A stretch of DNA of 64,000 nucleotides from Lunatimonas salinarum (GTDB lineage Bacteria; Bacteroidota; Bacteroidia; Cytophagales; Cyclobacteriaceae): positions 238,614 through 302,613 of the forward strand of contig NZ_JACVCV010000006.1 in the NCBI RefSeq assembly GCF_017811155.1, written 5' to 3'. Both the position numbers and the translations under genes were made by a program. Within the stretch, counting starts at the first letter, position 1; each line of letters starts with the position of its first letter. The notes beneath the pieces are model-generated. The model did no database searches, was not told the origin of the DNA, and worked only from the letters and a program-made list of their open reading frames with translations. Positions 54,666 through 63,356 of the stretch are shown piece by piece.

Positions 54666-54685
54666 AATGCCTTGTTGATTTAATT

Positions 54686-54713
54686 AAGCCGGTTCGTTTG
54701 AACCGGCTTTTTT
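54686..54713 (+). terminator. Rho-independent terminator of the exbBD operon
   Basis: A perfect 10-bp stem (AAGCCGGTTC / GAACCGGCTT) with loop GTTT and four further T residues, then CGTTTTT. It lies 20 nt after the second exbD stop. Confidence 0.92.
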
Positions 54714-54746
54714 CGTTTTTAGCCAATCCGTATAAGTTTTAACAGT

Positions 54747-56240
54747 ATGCAAAAGATATTGTCCGGTAGCGATGTGAAGCTTTTGGATAGTTTATTTATC
54801 GCGCAGGAGGGCATAAGTTCCTGGGCGTTGATGGAGCGTGCGGCAACTGCCTTTGTAGACTGGTTTATTCTCCATTACAAAGAGAGTAACCACGTAACTG
54901 TTGTTTGTGGTACAGGAAATAATGGAGGGGATGGTTTGGCAATCGCCAGGCTGTTGTTTCAGCGGGGATTTCTACCCGAAGTATTCATAGTAGGGCAGGA
55001 GCCAAATGGCACCACGGATTTTAAGTTGAATTTGGAACGGCTACCCGATGGGATAGCATTCAAGTGGTTGAAGGATCAAGCAGAGATGGTGATCGGAGGG
55101 GATGTGGTAATCGACGCGGTATTTGGCGTTGGGATTAACCGTCCGGTAGCAGGGGTCTACGCTTCCGTCATTTGTCGTTTGAATGAGTCGGGTAAGCCAA
55201 TTGTTTCCGTCGATCTGCCTTCGGGGTTGCCTTCGGATGAGTTGATCATCGGTGAGGCAATACGTGCTACCCATACCGTGACGTTTCAGTTTCCGAAGCG
55301 CTCTCTGCTGCTTCCCGAGCATGCGGAGTATAGTGGCGTGGTAGCAGTAGTATCGATTGGTATGGATGCGTTCGACTTTTCCTGCTTTGAGAGTGAGCTT
55401 TATTACCTACAGGGTTGCGACATTCCTTCCTTGCACAAGGTCTTTCATCGATTTAGTCATAAGGGGAGCTTTGGGAGGTTTTTGCTGATTGGGGGTAGTA
55501 TGGGGAAAATGGGAGCCGTAGCATTAGGAGGAAAGGCGGCATTGCGAACTGGTTCCGGATTGGTGACGGTTTGTGTGCCTTCCTGTGGGATTTTACCCCT
55601 TCAAAGTTTATTGCCCGAAGTGATGGTGGAGGCTTGTAACTCGGATTTGGAGGTGTCCCTGCCATTGCCGGCGTTCGATAGGTATTCGGCGATAGCTATT
55701 GGGCCTGGTATGGGAATAGGATTGGGTGCGGCACAAGTCCTTGAGGCGGTCCTTGGGGGCTTCAGCGGGGCCATTGTGCTTGATGCGGATGCAATTAACC
55801 TGCTGGCGTTACATCCTCGTTTAAAGACCTATTTGCGAGGAAAGGTGATCACTCCACATTTGGTGGAATTCGAGCGATTGGTAGGCACCTGTGAGCACCA
55901 TTTGGAGCGCATGTCCCGTGCTCGGGAATTTGCGGTGCAATATGGGTGTGTAGTGGTATTAAAGGGTGCCAATTCGGTGATCTCTCTTCCGGACGGAAGG
56001 CAGGTTGTGAACAGCTCCGGTACCCATTATATGGCTACTGCTGGCTCGGGAGATGTGCTTACAGGAATGATAGGTTCACTCCTAGGTCAAGGGTATTGCG
56101 CCGATCATGCGGCGCTCTGTGGTGTTTTTCATCATGGTTTGGCAGGGGAATTGGCGTCCGAGTCAAAGAGAAGGGGTATGATTGCCTCCGATCTGGTGGA
56201 AGCAATCCCGTCTACCTTTTTAAGGCTAGGGATTGCCTAA
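54747..56240 (+). CDS. nnr: Bifunctional NAD(P)H-hydrate epimerase and dehydratase
   Basis: A 497-residue fusion that repairs damaged NAD(P)HX. Residues about 1-215 are the YjeF_N epimerase (VVCGTGNNGGDGLAIARLL, VDLPSGLPSD); residues about 230-490 are the ADP-dependent dehydratase (GGSMGKMGAVALGGKAALRTGSGLVTV, VLKGANSVISLPDG, TAGSGDVLTGMIGSLLGQG). The order is the standard bacterial one. Its stop (56238-56240) overlaps the stop of the converging small membrane protein gene. Confidence 0.95.
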   Translation: MQKILSGSDVKLLDSLFIAQEGISSWALMERAATAFVDWFILHYKESNHVTVVCGTGNNGGDGLAIARLLFQRGFLPEVFIVGQEPNGTTDFKLNLERLPDGIAFKWLKDQAEMVIGGDVVIDAVFGVGINRPVAGVYASVICRLNESGKPIVSVDLPSGLPSDELIIGEAIRATHTVTFQFPKRSLLLPEHAEYSGVVAVVSIGMDAFDFSCFESELYYLQGCDIPSLHKVFHRFSHKGSFGRFLLIGGSMGKMGAVALGGKAALRTGSGLVTVCVPSCGILPLQSLLPEVMVEACNSDLEVSLPLPAFDRYSAIAIGPGMGIGLGAAQVLEAVLGGFSGAIVLDADAINLLALHPRLKTYLRGKVITPHLVEFERLVGTCEHHLERMSRAREFAVQYGCVVVLKGANSVISLPDGRQVVNSSGTHYMATAGSGDVLTGMIGSLLGQGYCADHAALCGVFHHGLAGELASESKRRGMIASDLVEAIPSTFLRLGIA

Positions 56241-56689
56241 TGGGGCCAAGGTTGTGTCAGCCGTTTGCGGATGTACTCTTTGTAGGAGTTTCCTAAGCAG
56301 TATATGGCCGCGCCGAACAGCAGGCTGATATGGAACAGTCCGTTGTTGTAGATGCCAAGGAATGCCGTTAAGGCATTTAGGAAGTTGTTTGCATTTGGTA
56401 GGGTTTCCTTTACATAGTTTAGGGAATAAATTATCCGGATGAGAATGGCACATATCGCAAGTGTTGCGCCGGCAATACCGATTTCAGGGCGCTTAAAGTG
56501 GATGATCAGTCCAAAAGCGGCCAAAGTTTCTAAGGCGGCTACGATGATGGCCCCAAGGAGTTGTTGACCGAGTGCTCCTACCAAAATCAGTTTGGTAAAG
56601 CCTCCAAATAAGAGCAGACCTGCCAGTGAGAAACGGATAATCTGTCCCCCGATAGACTCTGTTTTCAGAAATTTTAAAAATTTTTCCAT
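56237..56689 (-). CDS. Small four-helix membrane protein (DoxX/DUF417-like)
   Basis: A 150-residue integral membrane protein with four hydrophobic helices (IIRFSLAGLLLFGGFTKLIL, LLGAIIVAALETLAAFGLII, GIAGATLAICAILIRIIYSL, HISLLFGAAIYCLGNSY). The topology and the ETLAAFG Glu in helix 2 fit the DoxX or DUF417 groups, some of which relate to thiol or redox stress. No close function can be assigned. Its stop codon overlaps that of nnr. Confidence 0.7.
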   Translation of the reverse strand: MEKFLKFLKTESIGGQIIRFSLAGLLLFGGFTKLILVGALGQQLLGAIIVAALETLAAFGLIIHFKRPEIGIAGATLAICAILIRIIYSLNYVKETLPNANNFLNALTAFLGIYNNGLFHISLLFGAAIYCLGNSYKEYIRKRLTQPWPH

Positions 56690-56765
56690 ATCTCATAAAA
56701 ATAGTCCATTTTGGAAATGAAGGCAAAAAGAAAGCCACAATTTTTTAGACTGTGGCTATCCATCG

Positions 56766-58217
56766 TTAGAATTCGGCATTTCCCGGTGTTCTGGGAAATG
56801 GGATCACGTCCCGTATATTTCCCATGCCGGTTACAAAGAGCACAAGCCGCTCAAATCCCAGCCCAAATCCGGCATGGGGTGCTGTACCAAACCTTCGTGT
56901 ATCCAGATACCACCACATTTCTTCGCGGCTGATGTTCAGTTCTTCCATACGGCGCACGAGTTTATCCAAGTTTTCCTCTCTTTGGGAGCCCCCGACGATT
57001 TCCCCGATACCTGGGAAAAGGATATCCATCGCAGCTACAGTTTTGCCATCAGCATTTTGCTTCATATAGAACGATTTGATGGCTTTTGGATAATCACTGA
57101 TAATGACCGGTTTTTTGAAATGTTTTTCGACCAAAAACCGCTCGTGCTCCGATTGCAGGTCTGTTCCCCAAGCATCTATGGGGAAGGCAAACTTTTTCTT
57201 TTTGTTTGGGGTTGACTCCCTGAGGATTTCCCAGGCCTGAGTATACGTGATCCGTTCAAACTGGTTATCGATTACAAATTTCAACCGCTCCAGTAAAGAG
57301 AGCTCGTTTCTCTGGTCGGCTTTTTTGTTTTTTTCTTCTTCCGAGGCACGTTTGTCCAGAAACTCCAAGTCATCGTGGCAGTGGAGTAATGCCTGTGAGA
57401 TGATGTATTTGAGGAAGTCTTCGGCAAGATTTTGGTTGTCCTCGGCATCGTAAAAGGCCATTTCCGGTTCTATCATCCAAAATTCAGCCAAGTGCCTTGT
57501 CGTGTTGGAATTTTCCGCACGAAATGTAGGGCCAAATGTATAGATCTCCGATAATGCCATCGCGGCGAGTTCTCCTTCCAATTGTCCTGAAACTGTCAAG
57601 TTGGTTTCGCGTTCAAAGAAATCCTGCGTAAAGTCCACGCCTCCCTGATCGTTCAGCGGTGGGTTTTTGGGATCCAGCACCGATACACGGAACATTTCTC
57701 CCGCACCTTCGGCGTCCGATGCTGTGATGATGGGTGTTTGGATGTAGAAAAATCCCTTTCGATGAAAATATTCATGCACCGAGAAGGCCAATTGGTGCCG
57801 TATCCGCATGATGGCAGCAAAGGTATTCGTGCGCATGCGTAGATGGGCATTTTCTCTTAAAAACTCCAAGGAGTGCTTTTTGGGCTGAATGGGATATGCC
57901 TCCGGGTCTGCTTCACCCAATATTTCCAGTCTTTCCACAATCAATTCCGTGTGCTGACCAGCGCCCTGCGACTCCACTAGCTTGCCGGTCGATTTGATAC
58001 ATGCGCCGGTGGCCGCTTTTTTCAAAAGCTCCTCATCAATGAATGCAGGATCAGCCACGATTTGGTAATTTTGGATGCAGGAGCCGTCATTGATGGCAAT
58101 GAAGGTGACGTGTTTGTTGCTTCTCCTGGTACGTACCCAGCCCATTACCGTAACAGTCTGCTGTTCAGGAGCCAACTTCAGTAGGTCTTTTATTTTCGTG
58201 CGTGTGTTGAATGCCAT
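56766..58217 (-). CDS. asnS: Asparaginyl-tRNA synthetase
   Basis: AsnRS charges tRNA-Asn. The 483-residue class IIb enzyme has the N-terminal OB-fold ([25 protein letters not shown]), motif 2 around [24 protein letters not shown] and motif 3 [29 protein letters not shown]. It includes the acidic helical insertion (about 290-320) seen in AsnRS. It is divergent from rpoN. Confidence 0.97.
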   Translation of the reverse strand: MAFNTRTKIKDLLKLAPEQQTVTVMGWVRTRRSNKHVTFIAINDGSCIQNYQIVADPAFIDEELLKKAATGACIKSTGKLVESQGAGQHTELIVERLEILGEADPEAYPIQPKKHSLEFLRENAHLRMRTNTFAAIMRIRHQLAFSVHEYFHRKGFFYIQTPIITASDAEGAGEMFRVSVLDPKNPPLNDQGGVDFTQDFFERETNLTVSGQLEGELAAMALSEIYTFGPTFRAENSNTTRHLAEFWMIEPEMAFYDAEDNQNLAEDFLKYIISQALLHCHDDLEFLDKRASEEEKNKKADQRNELSLLERLKFVIDNQFERITYTQAWEILRESTPNKKKKFAFPIDAWGTDLQSEHERFLVEKHFKKPVIISDYPKAIKSFYMKQNADGKTVAAMDILFPGIGEIVGGSQREENLDKLVRRMEELNISREEMWWYLDTRRFGTAPHAGFGLGFERLVLFVTGMGNIRDVIPFPRTPGNAEF

Positions 58218-58336
58218 AGTTTGGTCTGATTGATGTCCTTACTTTTCGGAATGCTGGATTCACCGGAATGCTGATAAAAACAGAATGCAAAAAAACGATA
58301 TAATGGGCTTTTTATCAAAATTTTGATCTTATTTCC

Positions 58337-58344
58337 TAAATTTG
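58337..58344 (+). promoter_or_regulatory. Promoter -7 element for rpoN
   Basis: TAAATTTG is a perfect -7 match 73 nt upstream of the rpoN ATG. No TTG at the right spacing is present. Confidence 0.5.
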
Positions 58345-58416
58345 AATGCTGATTATGTGTTGCTCTTTTCCTAATCAGTCCTGTAATTTTATTTATTCCT
58401 TTAGGTACAGCGCCAT

Positions 58417-59871
58417 ATGCAAAAACTGAATTTAAGCCAAGTCCTGTCTCAAAAGTTATCCCCTCAGCAGATTCAATTTATCAAGCTGCTTCAGGTGCCG
58501 ACTGTGGAGTTGGAAGCAAGGATCGAGGAGGAGCTGGAAATTAATCCTGCGTTGGAGGAAGGTAAGGACGCGGATTTAGACGATACTACGGACGATTTTG
58601 GCAACGATGCGGATCCCATGGAGGGGAAGGATGATCAGGACATCAATATCGACGAATACCTAAGTGACGAGTATGGGGGCTATAAAATGCAGGGCGACGG
58701 AAATTACAACCCCGATGACGAAACCAGGGAGCTACCCCTCTCCAGTGGCACTACTTTGCACGAGCAGTTGATTTCCCAGCTTAATTTCCTGAAGTTGGAC
58801 GAACGGCAGAAATTGATCGGCAGGCAGCTTATTGGCAGCATTGAAAACGATGGCTATATCCGCAGGGATTTGGATGCCATTATGAACGACTTGGCGTTTA
58901 GTCAAAATATCGAAACCGATGAAGATGAGCTGGAGGGAATTCTGCTTAAGATTCAAGGGTTTGACCCCCCTGGAATTGCCGCTCGAAACCTGCAGGAGTG
59001 CTTGATCATACAACTTGAACGAAAGGATCATCCCGAAGACCCCGTTGTTCAGCATGCCATTCAGGTGATCCAAAATTGTTTTGACGAGTTCACCAAAAAA
59101 CATTACGATAAGATTCTAAAGAAATGTCATATCAACGAAGAGGAGCTGAAGGATATTATTCAGATGATAACACGACTGAACCCAAAGCCCGGCGGGATTT
59201 CCGAAGGACTAATGCGGACGCAATACCTGATACCGGATTTTTTGCTTTCCGAGGTAAATGGCAAGTTTGAAATTACGCTCAATTCTAAAAACGCTCCAGA
59301 GCTAAGGGTGAGCCGATCCTATTCGGAGATGTTTAATGCCTACGACAAAAGTGATAAGAAGGATCGCAAGTTGAAGGAGACGGTGTCGTTTGTGAAGCAA
59401 AAGCTCGATGCCGCCAAGTGGTTTATCGACGCGATCAAGCAGCGTCAACAGACCTTGCTGAAAACGATGGAGGCGATACTGGAGTATCAGTACGAGTTTT
59501 TTCACGATGGGGACGAGACAAAGCTGCGGCCAATGATCCTCAAAGATATTGCAGAGAAAATTGATATGGATATATCCACCGTGTCTCGGGTGGCAAACAG
59601 CAAATCCATTCAGACCGAATTTGGTATTTACCCACTCAAGTATTTCTTTTCAGAGGGGATAGCCACAGAAGGGGGAGAAGATGTGTCCAATAGGGAGGTA
59701 AAAAGTGTGCTGGCTAAGATGGTGGAGGAAGAGAATAAGAAAAAGCCACTTTCCGATGATAAACTGGTCAAATTACTGAACAACAAAGGATATAATATCG
59801 CACGAAGGACCGTGGCAAAGTATCGGGAACAATTGCAGATTCCTGTGGCGCGATTAAGAAAAGAACTGTAG
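58417..59871 (+). CDS. rpoN: RNA polymerase sigma-54 factor
   Basis: RpoN recognises GG-N10-GC promoters and needs AAA+ activators. The 484-residue protein begins with the Gln/Leu-rich region I (LNLSQVLSQKLSPQQIQFIKLLQ), an acidic region II (about 50-90), the core-binding domain, an HTH, and the RpoN box ARRTVAKYRE near the C-terminus. The gene next to asnS is the usual Bacteroidota arrangement. No sigma-54 activator is in the window. Confidence 0.97.
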   Translation: MQKLNLSQVLSQKLSPQQIQFIKLLQVPTVELEARIEEELEINPALEEGKDADLDDTTDDFGNDADPMEGKDDQDINIDEYLSDEYGGYKMQGDGNYNPDDETRELPLSSGTTLHEQLISQLNFLKLDERQKLIGRQLIGSIENDGYIRRDLDAIMNDLAFSQNIETDEDELEGILLKIQGFDPPGIAARNLQECLIIQLERKDHPEDPVVQHAIQVIQNCFDEFTKKHYDKILKKCHINEEELKDIIQMITRLNPKPGGISEGLMRTQYLIPDFLLSEVNGKFEITLNSKNAPELRVSRSYSEMFNAYDKSDKKDRKLKETVSFVKQKLDAAKWFIDAIKQRQQTLLKTMEAILEYQYEFFHDGDETKLRPMILKDIAEKIDMDISTVSRVANSKSIQTEFGIYPLKYFFSEGIATEGGEDVSNREVKSVLAKMVEEENKKKPLSDDKLVKLLNNKGYNIARRTVAKYREQLQIPVARLRKEL

Positions 59872-60494
59872 TGAATAAAAAGCTAGCTTGGATACTCTCG
59901 GTGGTTTTTCAGCCACTATTAATGCCTTCGCTGATTGTAGCCATCATAATGTACCTGGTACCCGAAGCTACGGCTACTCCCGCCTCGGCCAAATGGTCTA
60001 TGTTGCTTTTGGTGGTGCTGACCACTTTTGTAGTGCCATTGATCAGCATGGTGGGTATGAGACTGACCTACTCCATAGATAGTTTTCACCTTCCAGATAG
60101 AAAGCAACGTGTAATTCCTTTTGGCTTGGTCACGGTTTTTTATGGAATGACGGCAGCTTTTTTTTATTTTCGGTTAAACGTAGACCAGCTTATTAAACAT
60201 ACCCTTGTCTTGGTTACCTTTTGCCTGGTCATGCTGACCGTTATCACGCTCTTTTGGAAGATCAGCGCACATGCAACTGCGCTTTCGGGGGTATTGGCGA
60301 TTTTGTGCGTGATGATGATGCGCTATGATGCAGGTTCATTGTTTTACCCCTTGTTGGCAGGTATTCTTGCCGTTGGAGCGGTGGGGTCTGCGAGGCTTGC
60401 GCTGAATGTACATAGGCCCGCAGAGATTTTAGGAGGGTTTTTACTGGGGTTTGTAACTTGCTTTATGGTTTATTATTACTTGCTTATTCAGTGA
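59871..60494 (+). CDS. PAP2-like membrane phosphatase
   Basis: A 207-residue inner-membrane protein with five or six helices and two recognisable PAP2 motifs: KISAHATALSG (the SGH-like active-site segment) and SARLALNVHRPAEILGG (the R-x5-H segment). It would remove phosphate from lipid phosphates such as undecaprenyl diphosphate. The GTG start overlaps the rpoN stop by one base (TAGTG), so translation is coupled. The first KxxxxxxRP motif is degenerate (PDRKQRVIP), so activity is less certain. Confidence 0.75.
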   Translation: MNKKLAWILSVVFQPLLMPSLIVAIIMYLVPEATATPASAKWSMLLLVVLTTFVVPLISMVGMRLTYSIDSFHLPDRKQRVIPFGLVTVFYGMTAAFFYFRLNVDQLIKHTLVLVTFCLVMLTVITLFWKISAHATALSGVLAILCVMMMRYDAGSLFYPLLAGILAVGAVGSARLALNVHRPAEILGGFLLGFVTCFMVYYYLLIQ

Positions 60495-60521
60495 GACCGC
60501 CGAGGAGCGAGTAATGCTGAT

Positions 60522-61256
60522 CTAAAACAATGTCACTGACAGGCCGAAATTAAACTGAGTGGCATTCGTGCCAAAGGGACCGCGATCCTCCTTGAAAAAG
60601 CCGTTAAGGCCGTAATATCCCCAAAGTGAGAATCCAGGGAAACCCAATCGGCTGTAGACTCCGTAACGAATGGGGTTCAAACCGTAGTTTTGGCGGTTTT
60701 TCACCTTCTGGGTCAGTCCGTCGCTGTCCGTTACCTGTATTTTGGTGTGCGCATTGTATAGTAAACCAAACTTGCCTCCAATGGCAAATCGGACGCTCTT
60801 TGCGTAATTTGATTTATTAAGGTGGTATCGGATTTCCAATGGGATGTCGAAATAGTTTATTGACATGGTGTTTACATCTACCCTAATGTTGTCTCCGTAG
60901 ATGGACGATATAGGCACCAGCTGACTGGATTCAGGTGACACGGCTAAGTTAGGGACCAATGTTTGCCGGTCCTGAAACGCCAATTTCTCCAGCCCAAAAC
61001 CCAAGCCCGGATTAAAGGTAAATCCGGAGTTTTTGCCCAAATTTAGCGAAGGCTGATAATAGAGGTTAACAACTCGGGAAGCAAAAAACCTGGTTCCCAA
61101 GTCATCGGGCCGGTTGTTTAGCACATTGAATCCAAAGTCAAGAAAGAAATCTCCGGGGATATTTGGTCTGCCACCGATGGGAGTCCGTTCACGTTCCTGT
61201 GCAGCTACCTGAAAGGAAATTGCCAAAGCGACTAAAATTAATGTAAGTCTATTCAT
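60522..61256 (-). CDS. Outer-membrane beta-barrel protein (PorT/OMP_b-brl_2-like)
   Basis: A 244-residue exported protein: signal peptide MNRLTLILVALAISFQVAAQ, then strands such as DFFLDFGFNVLNN, FTFNPGLGFGLEKLAF, NYFDIPLEIRYHLN and FAIGGKFGLLYNAH, ending FNFGLSVTLF. The pattern DIPLEIRYHL is common to the OMP_b-brl_2 superfamily that includes PorT, but I cannot confirm PorT itself. It converges on the PAP2-like gene with a 27-nt gap. Confidence 0.78.
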   Translation of the reverse strand: MNRLTLILVALAISFQVAAQERERTPIGGRPNIPGDFFLDFGFNVLNNRPDDLGTRFFASRVVNLYYQPSLNLGKNSGFTFNPGLGFGLEKLAFQDRQTLVPNLAVSPESSQLVPISSIYGDNIRVDVNTMSINYFDIPLEIRYHLNKSNYAKSVRFAIGGKFGLLYNAHTKIQVTDSDGLTQKVKNRQNYGLNPIRYGVYSRLGFPGFSLWGYYGLNGFFKEDRGPFGTNATQFNFGLSVTLF

Positions 61257-61387
61257 TTAAGAAATCCGTATTAAAATTTGAACGGGCTAAATTAGGAAAT
61301 CTTACTTTATTCCCGTGCCATTTGATCTTAATAATTCTTAATATCCGGATTTGGTAATTTTTTTTTCCAAATCAATCGAAATGGATA

Positions 61388-61417
61388 TTGTGTAATCTAG
61401 ATTAATGTGTAAATTTG
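61388..61417 (+). promoter_or_regulatory. Promoter of tRNA-Arg
   Basis: TTG (61388-61390), 19-nt spacer, TAAATTTG (61410-61417): an exact match to the Bacteroidota promoter form. A start near 61424 is about 11 nt before the tRNA. Confidence 0.75.
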
Positions 61418-61434
61418 CATTCCCGTTTGGGCAT

Positions 61435-61508
61435 GGCCTCGTAGCTCAATTGAATAGAGCACCTGATTACGGCTCAGGAGGTTTCAGGTTTGAATCCTGA
61501 CGAGGTCA
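61435..61508 (+). tRNA. tRNA-Arg (anticodon ACG)
   Basis: A 74-nt cloverleaf: acceptor GGCCTCG/CGAGGTC with one G-U pair, D arm GCTC...GAGC, anticodon arm CCTGA-TTACGGC-TCAGG (ACG, read as ICG), T arm TCAGG-TTTGAAT-CCTGA. The CCA end is not encoded. It is the last core element before the mobile-element region. I looked for a copy of its 3' end downstream as an att site and found none in the window. Confidence 0.95.
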
Positions 61509-61513
61509 CAAAG

Positions 61514-61538
61514 AAACCTGTACCGTACAGGTTTTTTT
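61514..61538 (+). terminator. Rho-independent terminator of tRNA-Arg
   Basis: AAACCTGTAC-C-GTACAGGTTT followed by T residues. The perfect arms are 10 bp, with a practical loop of about 3 nt. It begins 6 nt after the tRNA. Confidence 0.88.
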
Positions 61539-62040
61539 CTTTTTGGCGCATATGCGGTGTTTTTTTATCTGTTGCCCTTTTAATTTGACATGTTACCTCT
61601 AAGTGCTACCTACAGAGTAATAATATACGGCGTCATCTGTCAGAACGCAGTTTCCACGATCTTCATAACCACCCATCCAGCTATCCGGAGGTATGTACGT
61701 ATATCGTCTCTGTACCGCATTGATGAATCCTAGTGTACGATGTTATTGTTGAGCACTAGCTCTTAGCCAAATGAGCCTTTTTTTTAAAAGCGATCCATGG
61801 AATTATCATGCCCATCCGCATTGATCCAAGCAAGGCAATCCTGCGGTTATTATTTTCCTTAATTAAAATGCAACTAGCTAGCCGACTAAAAGGTAAGCTG
61901 TCCAAGTTTAGCAATATCAGCCGGCATTACTTATGGCTTCTGAGTGTGCCCGGCATGGGCATCTGTTATCAAAAATACCCTAATATTCCAGAGGGTGCAA
62001 TGCCTGTTCCGGGTATCGGGATACGGTGGAGTGAGCTTGC
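61539..62040. other. Apparently non-coding scrap region
   Basis: This region of about 500 nt lies between tRNA-Arg and the higBA module. It contains the 10-bp palindrome CGCATATGCG at 61547-61556 and a short GCTC/GAGC hairpin before eight T residues near 61761-61794. An open frame at 61808-62050 (80 codons) has no recognisable domain, and its end is repetitive (VPGMGI, VPGIGI). I see no real gene here; it may be decayed mobile or gene debris. Confidence 0.45.
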
Positions 62041-62097
62041 CTCCCGATAGGGAGTGGCCTCAAAATGAGCTATTTAGCTCAGGTCGAGCTACTCGAC
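62041..62097. repeat. Three tandem perfect hairpins at the higBA 3' end
   Basis: CTCCC-GATA-GGGAG (62041-62054), TGAGCT-ATTT-AGCTCA (62066-62081) and GTCGAG-CTA-CTCGAC (62083-62097) follow each other within 57 nt. The last overlaps the higA stop. On the minus strand they form the 3' region of the higBA transcript. Confidence 0.6.
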
Positions 62098-62402
62098 TAT
62101 GCAATGCTTTTTTCATTTCGAATTTTATTAATTCTTTCTATATCATCCATTTTAAGAGCAAGTTCATTTTCAATATCATAATCATCTTGAAGTCCTAGCC
62201 AAAATTTAGCGGAATTACCAAAATAAGCACTAAGTCTAAGAGCTGTGTCAGCAGAAATTCGTCTATTTCCTTTAATAATTTCAGAAACTCTAGTCTGAGG
62301 AATCTCTAGGTCTTTTGAAAGTCTATATTGTGATATACCAAGTGGAATAAGGAACTCCTCAAATAGGATTTCTCCAGGGGTAATATTTTTAATTTTTTCC
62401 AT
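62097..62402 (-). CDS. higA: HigA family antitoxin
   Basis: A 101-residue helix-turn-helix protein of the HigA/VapI type: TPGEILFEEFLIPLGISQYRLSKDLEIPQTRVSEIIKGNRRISADTALRLSAYFGNSAKFWLGLQ. It binds and neutralises HigB and represses the operon. It is the second gene, 11 nt after higB, the typical toxin-first order of HigBA. Base composition is clearly more AT-rich than the core genes, suggesting acquisition. Confidence 0.95.
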   Translation of the reverse strand: MEKIKNITPGEILFEEFLIPLGISQYRLSKDLEIPQTRVSEIIKGNRRISADTALRLSAYFGNSAKFWLGLQDDYDIENELALKMDDIERINKIRNEKSIA

Positions 62403-62413
62403 TTTCGTTTTTT

Positions 62414-62695
62414 TTAATGATAGTCAATAATTTGTACATGCAAAGCACTTCCTTTTTCCCATTTGAAGATAATTCTCCATTGATTATTAATTCTAATGTT
62501 GTAAAAGTCACCTAAATTCCCTTTAAGTTTTTCTAGTCTGTTAGCAGGTGGAATTTTTAAGTCATTGATATCAATAGAGTTGTTAATCATTCTCAATTTA
62601 CGTCTAGCTGTATTCTGAATTTCGCCTGGAAGTTTTTTAGAGACAACCCCATTCCAAATTTTTTCAGTTTCTCTATCTCCAAAAGAAATAATCAT
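62414..62695 (-). CDS. higB: HigB family toxin (RelE superfamily)
   Basis: A 93-residue RelE/HigB-like mRNA interferase starting at the ATG at 62695 (MIISFGDRETEKIWNG); an ATG five codons earlier is also possible. Conserved parts: RKLRMINNSIDINDLKIPPANRLEKLKGNLGDFYNIRINNQWRIIFKWEKG, including the basic and aromatic residues used in ribosome-dependent mRNA cleavage. It precedes higA. The module is flanked by hairpins on one side and a truncated transposase on the other. Confidence 0.95.
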   Translation of the reverse strand: MIISFGDRETEKIWNGVVSKKLPGEIQNTARRKLRMINNSIDINDLKIPPANRLEKLKGNLGDFYNIRINNQWRIIFKWEKGSALHVQIIDYH

Positions 62696-62789
62696 ACTTC
62701 TGTATCGCATTAGTAACGTTAAAGATAAGTAATTGTTTCATTGAAAAGAAATTTAAGATGATTTTCTCAAAAGTATTGCATAACGGGAT

Positions 62790-63086
62790 TCAGCTTGGAG
62801 AAGGTGGGCCTGTCTGATTGAGCCAATCGTGCATCTGGGCAGCTGAGGTAATCCGGAAGGCCTTCAGACGCTCCCTGACAAAATCCGTGTAGGGATCCAG
62901 CAGCTTGTGCCGGAAGCTTTGCCTTTCCGGATGCCGCTCAAAATCCCGCTCATCCATGGACAGGTATTTGCTGACTGTCCTTCGGTCAAGGACCAGTTCC
63001 TCACTGATCTTACGCATGGAAAAACCTTCCCTGTGAAGGCGGTGGGTCTCGAAATAAACCATAAATTTGTTCAAATACACATTCAT
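62790..63086 (-). pseudogene. istA: IS21 family transposase IstA, 5' fragment
   Basis: About 90 residues of an IS21-type IstA N-terminus: FMVYFETHRLHREGFSMRKISEELVLDRRTVSKYLSMDER is the DNA-binding HTH, then RERLKAFRITSAAQMHDWL. After DWL (about 62815) the sequence departs from IstA and soon stops, so the DDE domain and istB are gone. The start ATG at 63086 is normal. The break lies between the fragment and higB. It cannot transpose. Confidence 0.85.
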
Positions 63087-63090
63087 AAAC

Positions 63091-63112
63091 TGCTAGTTTT
63101 GGTAGACTAGCA
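63091..63112. repeat. Inverted repeat near the IS21 left end
   Basis: TGCTAGT-TTTGGTAG-ACTAGCA, 7-bp perfect arms, 4 nt upstream of the istA start. IS21-family ends begin with TG and end with CA, so this probably includes the outer end of the element. Confidence 0.5.
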
Positions 63113-63121
63113 AATTAATGC

Positions 63122-63155
63122 AGTTTCCTAATGGGGCATGCCCCATTGGGAAACT
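63122..63155. repeat. 34-bp near-perfect palindrome
   Basis: AGTTTCCTAATGGGG-CATG-CCCCATTGGGAAACT: 15-bp arms with a single G-U mismatch around a 4-nt centre. It lies between the IS21 end and the group II intron fragment and has no T-run after it. It could form a strong cruciform or RNA hairpin. Confidence 0.75.
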
Positions 63156-63221
63156 TACTGGTGTATTATTGGTGCCATTTTTGGTGTATTCCAAGTTGCC
63201 GATTTTGGTGCATTGTTGTTT

Positions 63222-63326
63222 TTCAGTTACAGAAGCAAAGTCAAGGCAGTTAAATTGCTTAAACAAGTTACCGTTTTTTATCCAAACCTGTACTATCACT
63301 GGGAACTGGGGTACAAATTGGTCTAG
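63222..63326 (+). pseudogene. Possible C-terminal remnant of a group II intron maturase
   Basis: The plus frame ending at 63326 reads VKAVKLLKQVTVFYPNLYYHWELGYKLV and stops 30 nt before intron domain V, where the maturase gene of group II introns normally ends. The PNLxxHWxxG ending resembles the C-terminus of several intron-encoded reverse transcriptases. No reverse transcriptase motifs remain upstream. Tentative. Confidence 0.4.
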
Positions 63327-63356
63327 CATAACTGGCCATAACCGACTGCATAATTA

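Noticed and set aside
60522..61256. Firm PorT call for the beta-barrel gene
   Set aside because: General barrel pattern only; PorT-specific features could not be confirmed.
61808..62050. 80-codon open frame after tRNA-Arg
   Set aside because: No recognisable domain, short, and its end is a simple repeat; listed as debris rather than as a gene.
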